Shown: positions 26,982-35,798 of the stretch, one piece after another
How positions within the stretch are numbered: the first letter of the stretch is position 1
Layout: every line of letters begins with the position of its first letter
Source of the DNA: Lachnospiraceae bacterium
Lineage (GTDB): Bacteria > Bacillota > Clostridia > Lachnospirales > Lachnospiraceae
Direction: 5' to 3'
DNA: 64,000 nucleotides
Assembly: GCA_900753305.1 (NCBI GenBank)
Contig: CAADYR010000146.1
Span: forward strand, 3,040 to 67,039
The notes under the pieces: model-generated
Database searches by the model: none
What the model saw: the letters and a program-made list of their open reading frames with translations, nothing else
What the model was told of the DNA's origin: nothing
Position numbers and translations under genes: made by a program

Positions 26982-28370
26982 TTGTACATGAAAAGAAAAT
27001 GGCAGAAGCTACTTTTATTTATATTCTTATTGATAATATTTATGGGTAGCTTCCTGCTCTTTGGAAGCAGAACCTATACAGATACCGGCAGTTATGAAGT
27101 AATGTCGCCGATCAGGGAACCGTTTTATGGTGTGTTCTTAAGTATCTACAGAAGTTTATTCGGAGAACATAGCTACACTGCAGTTGCATTGACACAGAAT
27201 ATATTTGCAGTCACTGTATGTTATTTGCTGCTGGAATATATTATAGAGTCAAATCACATTCATTCTGTGGTAACGAAATCTGCAATGCTGATCGCTGTTT
27301 TAATGCCTTATATAGTAACCCCTTTTTTTACAGTATCACGTATGGTCATTGCGAATGCAATCATAACAGAAGGAATCACTCTGTCATTATATAATCTCTA
27401 TTTTTATTTTTTACTGCATATAGTATGGGAAAAACAGGCAGATCAGAAAAAATATGTAACATACAGTATAGTAAGCCTTGTAATTGCCTTTATCCTTACC
27501 TTGACAAGAGGACAGATGCTGGTTACAGTCATTGCATGGTTCATTGTTGAAGCAGTGGCACTGCATATACGGTATCGAAAACAGGATTCCGGATTATTTT
27601 GGAAAAACATGTGCATCTGTGTCCTGCTTGTGATCATAACAATTGCTCTCAGGACGTTTTCAGTAGGAATCTATAACTATGTAAATAATGGGGCATTTTC
27701 TCAGACACCTTATGGTAAGGTAACACTGTTTACCAATGTATTATATGTGTCACAGAGGGATGCTGATCAGAATATAGAGGATGATACACTTAGAACATTG
27801 TATGACCGGATTTATGATAAAGCAGTAGAGCAGGGTGTTTTATATGGAAATGCACCGAGTGGATTAACTGCAGAGGCAGAATTTTTCTCCAGCGCACATG
27901 ACACGTTAAAAATGGATATTATAGAGGCAGAACTTACAGATTATATAGAGAAAACATACGGAAATGTGAGCTATCTGGAACGGTTGAAACTGATGGATCA
28001 GATGGCAGGCAATATGATGAAAGCTGTTTTGAGAGACTGCATACCTGCTTATATGGTTCATTATATGAGAAATATTGCGGTAGGATTGATTCGAAGTGTA
28101 GCAGTTCTCAATCCGTTATTATATATTCCGGTTATATGTGGATACTTATTTTTGATCATTGCAGGAATTTATCTGGGAATAAAAGAGAAAGAATATAAGG
28201 TGTTGGGTTTTTGGGGGCTGACAGCATTGCTGACAGCAGGTATGACCGGAGCTGTATCACTTACGATTATGTGTCTTTCCAGATATATGATATATAATAC
28301 TTCCTTAATCTATTTATGTGGTATTTTAATACTGTGGAAAATTACAGGAAGAAGAAAAGAGGATAAATAA
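26982..28370 (+). CDS. Multi-membrane protein of an unnamed family, paralogue of the 33300 gene
   Basis: The protein has 462 residues with about ten hydrophobic segments and no recognised family. The first outer loop holds TDTGSYEVM and then REPFYGVFL. The gene at 33300 has PDAQSYIDM and REPIYPLFL at the same place, and both share TR-x-QML, YNYV-x2-G-x-F and a long hydrophilic loop near the middle. This looks like a GT-C-type layout with an acidic loop-1 motif, so an extracytoplasmic glycosyltransferase or polymerase role is possible. TTG at 26982 abuts the tviB stop and has GGAG 7 bases upstream; ATG 26988 is the alternative. Confidence 0.6.
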   Translation: MYMKRKWQKLLLFIFLLIIFMGSFLLFGSRTYTDTGSYEVMSPIREPFYGVFLSIYRSLFGEHSYTAVALTQNIFAVTVCYLLLEYIIESNHIHSVVTKSAMLIAVLMPYIVTPFFTVSRMVIANAIITEGITLSLYNLYFYFLLHIVWEKQADQKKYVTYSIVSLVIAFILTLTRGQMLVTVIAWFIVEAVALHIRYRKQDSGLFWKNMCICVLLVIITIALRTFSVGIYNYVNNGAFSQTPYGKVTLFTNVLYVSQRDADQNIEDDTLRTLYDRIYDKAVEQGVLYGNAPSGLTAEAEFFSSAHDTLKMDIIEAELTDYIEKTYGNVSYLERLKLMDQMAGNMMKAVLRDCIPAYMVHYMRNIAVGLIRSVAVLNPLLYIPVICGYLFLIIAGIYLGIKEKEYKVLGFWGLTALLTAGMTGAVSLTIMCLSRYMIYNTSLIYLCGILILWKITGRRKEDK

Positions 28371-28371
28371 G

Positions 28372-29346
28372 ATGGGTTATAAAAATCTGAAATTTGATGA
28401 AAAGAGTGTATTCCTTGTAACAGGTGGTGCCGGTTTTATCGGTTCTAATCTGTGTGAGGCATTAACAGATATGGGATATCAGGTAAGATGTCTGGATGAT
28501 CTGTCTACGGGACGTGAGGAAAATGTAAAGCTGCTTCAGGACAGACCTAACTACACCTTTATCAAGGGAGATATCAAAGATCTGGATACCTGTATGAAGG
28601 CATGCGAGGGCGTTGATTATGTCATGAATCAGGCCGCATGGGGTTCTGTTCCCAGAAGTATTGAGATGCCTTTATTCTATGAGCGTAACAACATTATGGG
28701 TACTCTGAACATGATGGAAGCAGCCAGACAGAATGGCGTAAAGAAGTTTGTTTATGCATCCAGTTCTTCTGTATACGGGGATCATCCGGTTCTGCCTAAG
28801 AAAGAGGGACAGGAAGGTAATCTGTTATCTCCTTATGCATTAACAAAGCGCGTAGATGAAGAGTATGGTAAACTTTACAAGAGACTGTACGGACTGGACA
28901 CTTACGGACTCCGTTATTTCAATGTATTCGGACGCAGACAGGACCCTAACGGTGCATATGCAGCAGTTATTCCGAAGTTCATCAAGCAGCTTCTGGATGG
29001 TGAAGTGCCTACGATCAATGGTGATGGCAAGCAGTCCAGAGACTTTACCTATATTGATAATGTTATCGAAGCAAATATGAAGGCATGTCTGGCTCCTTCA
29101 GAAGCAGCAGGACAGGCATTTAACATTGCTTACGGTGGAAGAGAGTATTTAATTGATATTTATTATGACCTTTGCAAGGCATTGGGTAAGAATGTAGAAC
29201 CTCATTTCGGACCTGACAGAGCCGGCGATATCAAGCATTCCAATGCTGATATTACCAAGGCGAAAGAGCTTCTGGGATATGATCCGGATTATGATTTCTC
29301 CAAGGGCATTGCACTGGCAATCGACTGGTATAAGGCTAATCTATGA
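28372..29346 (+). CDS. tviC: UDP-N-acetyl-hexosamine(uronate) 4-epimerase, TviC/WbpP-like
   Basis: This is a 324-residue short-chain dehydrogenase/epimerase using bound NAD. TGGAGFIG is at 17-24, and SSSSVYG is followed by the catalytic pair Y155 and K159 (PYALTK). QAAWGSVPRSIE near 87-98 and PFFGPDRAGD-like HFGPDRAGDIKHS near 280-292 fit the WbpP/TviC branch, which prefers N-acetylated UDP-sugars. With the dehydrogenase at 25665 it gives UDP-GalNAcA/UDP-GlcNAcA, as in the Vi antigen pathway. The start is one base after the previous stop. Confidence 0.9.
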   Translation: MGYKNLKFDEKSVFLVTGGAGFIGSNLCEALTDMGYQVRCLDDLSTGREENVKLLQDRPNYTFIKGDIKDLDTCMKACEGVDYVMNQAAWGSVPRSIEMPLFYERNNIMGTLNMMEAARQNGVKKFVYASSSSVYGDHPVLPKKEGQEGNLLSPYALTKRVDEEYGKLYKRLYGLDTYGLRYFNVFGRRQDPNGAYAAVIPKFIKQLLDGEVPTINGDGKQSRDFTYIDNVIEANMKACLAPSEAAGQAFNIAYGGREYLIDIYYDLCKALGKNVEPHFGPDRAGDIKHSNADITKAKELLGYDPDYDFSKGIALAIDWYKANL

Positions 29347-30086
29347 AAATAACGATCAGAATGGACGATATTACGCCTGATATGGATTGGACAAAGTTCC
29401 TTAGATTTAAGGAACTTTGTGATCTGTATCAGGTCAAACCGCTTATAGGGGTAGTTCCTGATAATCAGGATACTATGCTTCATATTGAGAAACCAAGAAC
29501 AGATTTCTGGGAGTATCTGCATGCCTTACAGAAAGAAGGCTGGTGCATTGCACAACATGGATGTACGCATATCTACAGCACACATAAAAAGGGCTGTTTC
29601 CCATTGAATTCTCTCTCTGAATATGCAGGACTCTGCTATGAAGAACAATATGATTCTTTAAGAAAAGGACAGCAGATATTAAAAGAACATCACATTGATA
29701 CAGATATATTTATGGCACCGGCTCATTCCTACGATTATAATACTCTGAAGGCTTTAAAAGAGCTGGGGTTTCATAAAGTAACGGATGGATTTGGCAGGCA
29801 GCCATATCAGTGGCAGGGCCTGACTTTTTATCCTATTTCTTTTAAGCAGAGCAGCAGCCTGAAGCAGGAAGCGGGGTATACAACTTTTGTCATTCATGCC
29901 AATACAATGAATGATAAAGATTTTGCAAGATATGAGCAGATGTTTGAACAGCATAAGGACAAGCTGATTTCCTATACGGAGTATTTGCAGGCTGATACAG
30001 TTGTGCGGGGAGTAATTGGTCATTGGGTGGAACACCTGAAGGCATTAAGTAAATATGTGTTGGTTCAGATAAAAAGCAGACTTTAG
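29343..30086 (+). CDS. DUF2334/polysaccharide-deacetylase-like protein
   Basis: This is a 247-residue soluble protein with no signal peptide. MDDI (7-10), QHGCTH (71-76) and APAHSYD (near 120) supply the Asp and His residues expected for a NodB-like metal-binding deacetylase fold of the DUF2334 type. It may remove an N-acetyl group from a lipid-linked or nucleotide sugar in the cytoplasm. The ATG overlaps the epimerase stop (ATGA), so the two are probably translated together, and HexNAc uronate products are a natural candidate substrate. The substrate is inferred; the fold call is good. Confidence 0.72.
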   Translation: MKITIRMDDITPDMDWTKFLRFKELCDLYQVKPLIGVVPDNQDTMLHIEKPRTDFWEYLHALQKEGWCIAQHGCTHIYSTHKKGCFPLNSLSEYAGLCYEEQYDSLRKGQQILKEHHIDTDIFMAPAHSYDYNTLKALKELGFHKVTDGFGRQPYQWQGLTFYPISFKQSSSLKQEAGYTTFVIHANTMNDKDFARYEQMFEQHKDKLISYTEYLQADTVVRGVIGHWVEHLKALSKYVLVQIKSRL

Positions 30087-30121
30087 AATTTCTGAAGACA
30101 GATAAAAGGAGGTGTGGGTAT

Positions 30122-31294
30122 ATGGCTGAACAAAAGGCAGATGAGAAAACAGTCAGAGTTTTGCATGTGCTCGGTACTACGAATCTGGGTGGTGCAGAAA
30201 GCAGGATTATGGAACTCTACCGTTGTATTGACAGAAACAGGGTTCAATTTGACTTTCTGGTCCATACCAGGGAGGATGGACATTATAGTGAGGAGATTCG
30301 TTCACTGGGTGGTCATATATACAGCCTTCCAAGATTCAAATTTTTCAATATAGTCCAATATCGCAGGGCAATACACACTTTCTTTAAAGAACATACGGAA
30401 TTTACGGTCGTACAGGGGCATATGACCAGTACGGCATCTATTTATCTTCCAATTGCCAAAAAGGAATATGCCAAACAGTCATTACCGTTAATAACGGCAG
30501 CTCACGCCAGAAGTGCAGGCGTGGACAAGGGACTAAAAGGCATTGCAACCAGAATATTGCGTTTCCCTCTAAAGAACAGAGCAGATTATCTGTTTACATG
30601 CTCCAAAGAGGCAGGAATTGCAGTATATGGGAAAAAAGCAGTCAGAGAGGGAAGAGTATGGACAATTCCCAATGCCATAGATACGCAGCGTTTCCGGTTC
30701 AGGCAGGATGTGCGTGATGAGGTACGCAGTGAACTTGGAATCCAGAACAAATTTGTAATAGGACATGTAGGACGTTTTGGATTTATGAAAAACCACACAT
30801 ATCTGGTGGATATTTTTGCAAAAGTATGTGAAAAGCGGGAAGATGCGGTTCTTGTTATGATCGGCAAAGGAGAACAGGAAGAGGCTATACGTGAAAAGAT
30901 CAAAGGGCTTGGACTGGAGGACAGGGCATATTTCCTTGGAAACAGATATGATGTCGAGAAATATTATCAGGCATTTGACTATTTTGTATTTCCTTCTACG
31001 TTTGAAGGTCTGCCCGGAAGTGTAGCAGAAGCGCAGGCAGCAGGGCTTCATTGTCTGGTCTCTGATAAGATAACGAAAGAAGTTGCGCTTACCGGTCTTG
31101 TATCATACCGAAGCATAGAGGAACCTTCACAATTGTGGGCAGATGAGATCCTTAAGAATGTGCAGGCAGCATTGATCCGTGAAGATACAGGAGAAGCAAT
31201 TGTACAGAAAGGATTCGATGTGAGAAGACAGGCTGTACAAATGGCAGAATTTTATCGGACAGGGAAAAATCCGGCGGGACATATTACAGAATAG
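30122..31294 (+). CDS. GT4 family glycosyltransferase (EpsF-like)
   Basis: This is a 390-residue GT-B enzyme. VLHVLGTTNLGGAESRI near residues 12-28 is the acceptor-side loop of the EpsF/GT4 group. IGHVGRFGFMKNH near 212-224 and EGLPGSVAEAQA near 293-304 form the donor site; the first Glu of E-x7-E is present and the second falls at VAEAQ. It has the best Shine-Dalgarno in the window, AAAGGAGGTG at 30105-30114, 7 bases before the ATG, so it may be strongly translated. It probably extends the lipid-linked glycan. Confidence 0.87.
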   Translation: MAEQKADEKTVRVLHVLGTTNLGGAESRIMELYRCIDRNRVQFDFLVHTREDGHYSEEIRSLGGHIYSLPRFKFFNIVQYRRAIHTFFKEHTEFTVVQGHMTSTASIYLPIAKKEYAKQSLPLITAAHARSAGVDKGLKGIATRILRFPLKNRADYLFTCSKEAGIAVYGKKAVREGRVWTIPNAIDTQRFRFRQDVRDEVRSELGIQNKFVIGHVGRFGFMKNHTYLVDIFAKVCEKREDAVLVMIGKGEQEEAIREKIKGLGLEDRAYFLGNRYDVEKYYQAFDYFVFPSTFEGLPGSVAEAQAAGLHCLVSDKITKEVALTGLVSYRSIEEPSQLWADEILKNVQAALIREDTGEAIVQKGFDVRRQAVQMAEFYRTGKNPAGHITE

Positions 31295-31312
31295 AGAAAG
31301 CAGGTTGACATA

Positions 31313-32098
31313 ATGATAGATGTTATATATCAGAAGAAATTTTTGAAAGTAAATCAGATATGGTATCCGGGTAAACGAACAGTAGGATCACTTCTTAAGG
31401 AAAAGAGAAAGGCGGATATTCTGTTTGTTCATGGAGCACCGATAGAGGAAACAAAAGGCAGTTTCCGGGGCTGGCAGGAATATCATACCTGCAGAAATGA
31501 TCTGACGATTTCTGAGGAAGATATGTTGACAAATATAAATAAAGCTGTGAAGTACCAGTTCCGCCGCAGTGAAAAAGACAATATTGAAATTGCCTTTTAT
31601 ACAAAAGAAGATATCGAGAAAAATCCACAGCTGATTGAGACTTTTCGGGATATATATGAGAGAATGTACCGGTCAAAAGGCTCAGATACGAAGTTGAATG
31701 TAACAGCAATTGAAAGATATCTGGCAGCAGATGGTATTATTTTCTCAGCAGCAATACATGAAGGAGAAGTTCTGGTATTTCATTCCTATATTTGTGATAA
31801 CGAAGAAGCTAGACTTCTTCATTCTGCATCCTGCTTTAGAGAAGAGAGCGCAGACCAGTCAATGATAGGAAGAGCCAATAAGAGATTGCATTGGGAAGAT
31901 ATTAAGTACTTTAAGCAAAAAGGGCTGCTGCGATATGACTGGGGTGGAATCTCAGATTTTGAGAACCCGAATGGAATTGATGAATTTAAATTGAAATTTG
32001 GTGGAGAAAAGATAACGTATTATAACATTTTCGCAGGAAATACTGTATTAGGTAAGGCTGCAGTTTTGGCGATGAAAGCAATGAAAAAGGTAAACTGA
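31313..32098 (+). CDS. FemAB-like/GNAT-fold acyl- or aminoacyltransferase
   Basis: This is a 261-residue soluble protein. The C-terminal half, with RYDWGGISDFENPNG and FKLKFGGE near 215-235, matches the C-terminal signature of FemAB-like (double GNAT) proteins. Those proteins use aminoacyl-tRNA or acyl donors on cell-wall precursors; several sit in polysaccharide loci. The N-terminal half is short, so only one full GNAT lobe may be present. It lies between two GT4 genes with gaps of 18 and 3 bases. A role in acylating an amino sugar of the growing glycan is inferred. It could also act on peptidoglycan precursors. Confidence 0.62.
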   Translation: MIDVIYQKKFLKVNQIWYPGKRTVGSLLKEKRKADILFVHGAPIEETKGSFRGWQEYHTCRNDLTISEEDMLTNINKAVKYQFRRSEKDNIEIAFYTKEDIEKNPQLIETFRDIYERMYRSKGSDTKLNVTAIERYLAADGIIFSAAIHEGEVLVFHSYICDNEEARLLHSASCFREESADQSMIGRANKRLHWEDIKYFKQKGLLRYDWGGISDFENPNGIDEFKLKFGGEKITYYNIFAGNTVLGKAAVLAMKAMKKVN

Positions 32099-32101
32099 TA
32101 T

Positions 32102-33286
32102 ATGGAAACATCCACAAAAATCAAAGTCATGCTGATCGTTCCAATGCTTGATCAGGGCGGATTGGAGCGTGTGTGTGCGTTAACGGCACAGTTATTGAAA
32201 ACTAAATATGAAGTGCATCTGGTCGTATTTAATACGGAAGGTATGATTTATGATGTGAGTGGAGTACATTTGATCGATTTGCATCTGGGTGCTGTATCCG
32301 GCAAACTGGGTAAAGCAGTTAATGTATATAAACGGGTCAGACAGGTAAAAAAGCTGAAGAAGCAATTAGGAATCCAGATCAGTTACAGCTTTGGACAGAC
32401 TGCGAATATGGTAAATGTATTATCTAAATGTCATGATAAGACCTGGGCAGGAATCAGGGGATATGGTGCGTTGGAGGACCACAGGCAGATGCAGTTCGTA
32501 TGTAAGCGTGCAGACAGAATGGTAAGCTGTACGAAAATTATGGAACAGGAAATAGAAATGTCCTATCCTGTAAAAAGTTCGGCGACCTTGTATAATCCCT
32601 GCAATTTAGAGGAAATCAGTGCCCTATCTCAGAAAAATATTGATGAGAAGACGGCAGAATTCCTGGAAAGATCAGGTCCAACAATAGTTTCTATGGGACG
32701 GGCGCACGATGTAAAAGGTTTCTGGCACTTGATCAAGAGTATTAAGCTTGTACAGAAACGGGTACCGGATGTGAAACTTATGATAATTGGAGACGGTGAT
32801 TACAGTGAATACCGGAAACTGGCCAGGGAACTGGATATAGAAGAACAGGTTCTGTTCACCGGAGTACAGAAGAATCCCTTTGCATTGTTAGCACGGGCAG
32901 ATGTATACGCATTGACTTCGGACAGCGAAGGCTTTCCAAATGCATTGATCGAAGCAATGGCAGTAGGATTGCCCTGTGTCAGTGTCAATTGTAAAACAGG
33001 ACCTGCTGAGATCCTGCAGGATGATTACATGCAATGTAGTGTACAGGATAAGGTATACCATGCAGATTATGGGATACTTACACCGATCTTTTATGGGGAC
33101 AAGAATCTTGATGCCGGCATGATTTCACAGGAAGAGGAAATATTTGCCGGAGAATTGGCGGAATTATTACTGGATCAGGAACTTATGACTTCATACCGGA
33201 GTAAGGCACTGTATCGCGCAAGTCAATTTAGTGTGGATGCATACGTTAGGGAAATTGATAAATTAATTGCACAGGAATTAGTATGA
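32102..33286 (+). CDS. GT4 family glycosyltransferase
   Basis: This is a 394-residue GT-B retaining glycosyltransferase. VMLIVPMLDQGGLERVC near 9-25 carries the acceptor-side glycine loop. VSMGRAHDVKGFWHL near 196-210 and SEGFPNALIEAMAVGLP near 277-293 give the donor-binding E-x7-E. It starts 3 bases after the FemAB-like gene. About 40 residues between the donor motif and the C-terminus (DDYMQCSVQDK onward) are longer than usual. Donor and acceptor are unknown. Confidence 0.87.
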   Translation: METSTKIKVMLIVPMLDQGGLERVCALTAQLLKTKYEVHLVVFNTEGMIYDVSGVHLIDLHLGAVSGKLGKAVNVYKRVRQVKKLKKQLGIQISYSFGQTANMVNVLSKCHDKTWAGIRGYGALEDHRQMQFVCKRADRMVSCTKIMEQEIEMSYPVKSSATLYNPCNLEEISALSQKNIDEKTAEFLERSGPTIVSMGRAHDVKGFWHLIKSIKLVQKRVPDVKLMIIGDGDYSEYRKLARELDIEEQVLFTGVQKNPFALLARADVYALTSDSEGFPNALIEAMAVGLPCVSVNCKTGPAEILQDDYMQCSVQDKVYHADYGILTPIFYGDKNLDAGMISQEEEIFAGELAELLLDQELMTSYRSKALYRASQFSVDAYVREIDKLIAQELV

Positions 33287-33299
33287 CCGGAGGTAGAAA

Positions 33300-34673
33300 A
33301 TGACAGACAGCAGAAAAAAAAGAATGATTTTATATAGTGTTCTATTTGCGGTCAGTGCAGTATTTTATCTGTTCTGGTACTGGCATGACGGAATTGTTAT
33401 TACACCGGATGCACAGTCATATATTGATATGGCCAGTGACAGAGAACCTATATATCCATTATTTCTTTGGATTTGCAGAGGTCTGGCGGGGCAGACAGGA
33501 TACCAGGATCTTGCAGTTATCCTACAGTGCATTTTAGCAGCAGTTGCAGCAGTAGTGATCACAATGAAACTGCAGGAACGATTTTCACTGGGATTGATCG
33601 GAACAGGGGGAATCCTGCTGATCCAATATGGAATTACTTTTCTTAATCGTTTTGTTGCACAACGCAAATACAGCTATTATAACAGCATTGAAACAGAGGC
33701 CATTACCTATTCGTTATGGATTTTGTTCATATTAAGTCTTTTGGAAATGGTTTATGATAAGAGTAAGAAAAGCATATTATGGAGCATTATTCTGGCAGTT
33801 ATCCTGATGGCAACAAGAAAGCAGATGCTTATTGCATTTGGACTTTTGTTTCTGTGTATTCTGGCAGCATGGTATAAGGATAAAGGATGGAAAAAGGCAT
33901 TTACAGGTGCCATACTTCTGGTGATAATAGGATTGGCATCAACAAGACTGATAGATTGTGCATATAATTATGTATCGCGGGGAGAGTTTGCTCCCCATAC
34001 AGGAGATTCCAGCTTTATATTAGGTACGGAACTTTATGTAGCCAATCCGGATATGGCTCAGTACATTCAGGATGATGACAGATGTGCTGTTTTTAATGAG
34101 ATCATGGAAAGAGCAGATGAAAATGAATATAATGTGCAATATGCAGGAAGTGGCTGGCAGAATATAGAAGATCATTACAGTGCATCTTATGATCGTATTA
34201 AGTTTGATATTGTTATGGTAGTCATACGTGAATATCAGGATAAACATAATGTGCCACAGGAATACAGAGATTCCAATTATAATGAGATCGCAGATGCAAT
34301 GATGAAAGAATTGCTGATGCCGTGTATCCCGGGTATTATAAGAATCTTTGGCAGTAATGTTGTACACGGAATGGTAACTACGGTCTTGAAAGTTCATAGA
34401 ATTCTGAACTGGATAGCTGTAATTTTGTATATTGCTTATGTGAGTGTTTTTATAAGGCTGATCCAGATCCGGGGATTAAAGAATTGCAGTAACAGTTCGG
34501 TTCCATTTGCGTTGCTGGTTATACTGGCGATTGTTTTTAATGTCGTATTAACATCTGCTACAATATATCCTCAAATGCGATATATGTTATACAACACAGC
34601 GCTGTTTTATCAGGCGGGACTTATTATGTTGCTGGAATTGTTTCATGAGGAGAAGAAACGGAGAAACGGATGA
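33300..34673 (+). CDS. Multi-membrane protein of an unnamed family, paralogue of the 26982 gene
   Basis: The protein has 457 residues with about ten hydrophobic segments. It shares with the 26982 protein the loop-1 motif D-x2-SY-x2-M-x3-REP-x-Y-x2-FL (here PDAQSYIDM and REPIYPLFL), TR-x-QML (ATRKQML), YNYV-x2-G-x-F (YNYVSRGEF) and a following hydrophilic loop with I-x-DD. This indicates true paralogy rather than a general membrane likeness. No named family is recognised. A GT-C-like extracytoplasmic role is possible. GGAGG lies close to the ATG, and the stop overlaps the next GT4 start (ATGA). Confidence 0.6.
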   Translation: MTDSRKKRMILYSVLFAVSAVFYLFWYWHDGIVITPDAQSYIDMASDREPIYPLFLWICRGLAGQTGYQDLAVILQCILAAVAAVVITMKLQERFSLGLIGTGGILLIQYGITFLNRFVAQRKYSYYNSIETEAITYSLWILFILSLLEMVYDKSKKSILWSIILAVILMATRKQMLIAFGLLFLCILAAWYKDKGWKKAFTGAILLVIIGLASTRLIDCAYNYVSRGEFAPHTGDSSFILGTELYVANPDMAQYIQDDDRCAVFNEIMERADENEYNVQYAGSGWQNIEDHYSASYDRIKFDIVMVVIREYQDKHNVPQEYRDSNYNEIADAMMKELLMPCIPGIIRIFGSNVVHGMVTTVLKVHRILNWIAVILYIAYVSVFIRLIQIRGLKNCSNSSVPFALLVILAIVFNVVLTSATIYPQMRYMLYNTALFYQAGLIMLLELFHEEKKRRNG

Positions 34674-35773
34674 AAAAGATAGTATTTCACATACATTGTC
34701 TTGAACGGGGCGGAGCTGAAAGAGTAGTATCGAACCTCGCAGGGCAATTTGTCAATCATGGATACGAAGTATATATTGCAACTGAAGAACAGGGAGAAAA
34801 CGAATACGAGATAGACAGTAAGATCCATAGAGTTCACGTAGGTTTGACCAAAAAGCAGGAACAGAACGGAAGAATTTTGAAGTTCGTGGATAGGATCATA
34901 AATTTACGCAGATTTCTTCTGGATGTAAAACCGGATATTGTGATCGCATTTGCAAGAAAAGCTAATTATCGGGCGTTGACGGCAACTATCGGTACCAGGA
35001 TTCCTGTAGTTATTTCAATCAGAATTTCACCGGTGGGCTGGTATGATTTTCCTTCCGATAAGATACAGATCCCGCTTCTGTTCAGAAGAGCTGCCGGTTG
35101 TGTATTTCAGACTCAGGAGCAGAAAGATTTCTTCCCTGAGTATGTACAGGAGAGATCCAGAATTATTCTCAATGCCATCAATCCTGTTTTTATAGGCAAT
35201 CCAATACCTGAGAAAAGAGAAAAGGTAGTAGTACATTCCGGTAGAATTGTAGATTTTAAAAATCAGCAAATGCTGATCAGAGCATTTGAAAAAGTGCACC
35301 AAAAACATCCGGATTATATTTTGAAAATATTTGGACAGGATACCCACGATGGAACATGGCAGAAACTGGAAGCGCTTATTGAGCAGAATCAGGCGTGGGA
35401 TTATGTGAAATTAATGGGAGGAAGTAATCAGCTTCAAAAGGATATGATAAATGGAGCAGTTGCAGCATTCTCATCGGATATGGAAGGAATGCCTAATGCT
35501 ATGCTGGAAGCGATGGCATTGGGATTACCGGTGGTTGCCACTGATTGCCCTCCAGGTGGACCCCGTATGGTGATCACACCGGAAGAGAACGGTATTTTAG
35601 TTCCTGTAGGGGACGAAGATGCACTGGCAAAAGCAATTAACAGGCTGATAGAGAACCCTGCATTGGCTGATAAAATGGGTAGAAATGCTGCCCAAATAGG
35701 AGAAAAAGCGGGAGCAGATGTAATTTTTAAGGAATGGGAGGATTATCTTCTGGAGATTTGTAATAAAAGATAG
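34670..35773 (+). CDS. GT4 family glycosyltransferase, paralogue of the 37683 gene
   Basis: This is a 367-residue GT-B enzyme. VFHIHCLERGGAERVVSNLA near 4-23 is the acceptor-side loop. VVHSGRIVDFKNQ near 186-198 and EGMPNAMLEAMALGLPVVA near 271-289 hold the donor site, followed by TDCPPGGP. The gene at 37683 shares the same blocks, including TDCP-x-GGP, so the two are related enzymes flanking the first asparagine-synthetase-like gene. It overlaps the previous gene by ATGA. Confidence 0.87.
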   Translation: MKKIVFHIHCLERGGAERVVSNLAGQFVNHGYEVYIATEEQGENEYEIDSKIHRVHVGLTKKQEQNGRILKFVDRIINLRRFLLDVKPDIVIAFARKANYRALTATIGTRIPVVISIRISPVGWYDFPSDKIQIPLLFRRAAGCVFQTQEQKDFFPEYVQERSRIILNAINPVFIGNPIPEKREKVVVHSGRIVDFKNQQMLIRAFEKVHQKHPDYILKIFGQDTHDGTWQKLEALIEQNQAWDYVKLMGGSNQLQKDMINGAVAAFSSDMEGMPNAMLEAMALGLPVVATDCPPGGPRMVITPEENGILVPVGDEDALAKAINRLIENPALADKMGRNAAQIGEKAGADVIFKEWEDYLLEICNKR

Positions 35774-35798
35774 AGAAAGGTGAAGGGAGGCCTGGACT

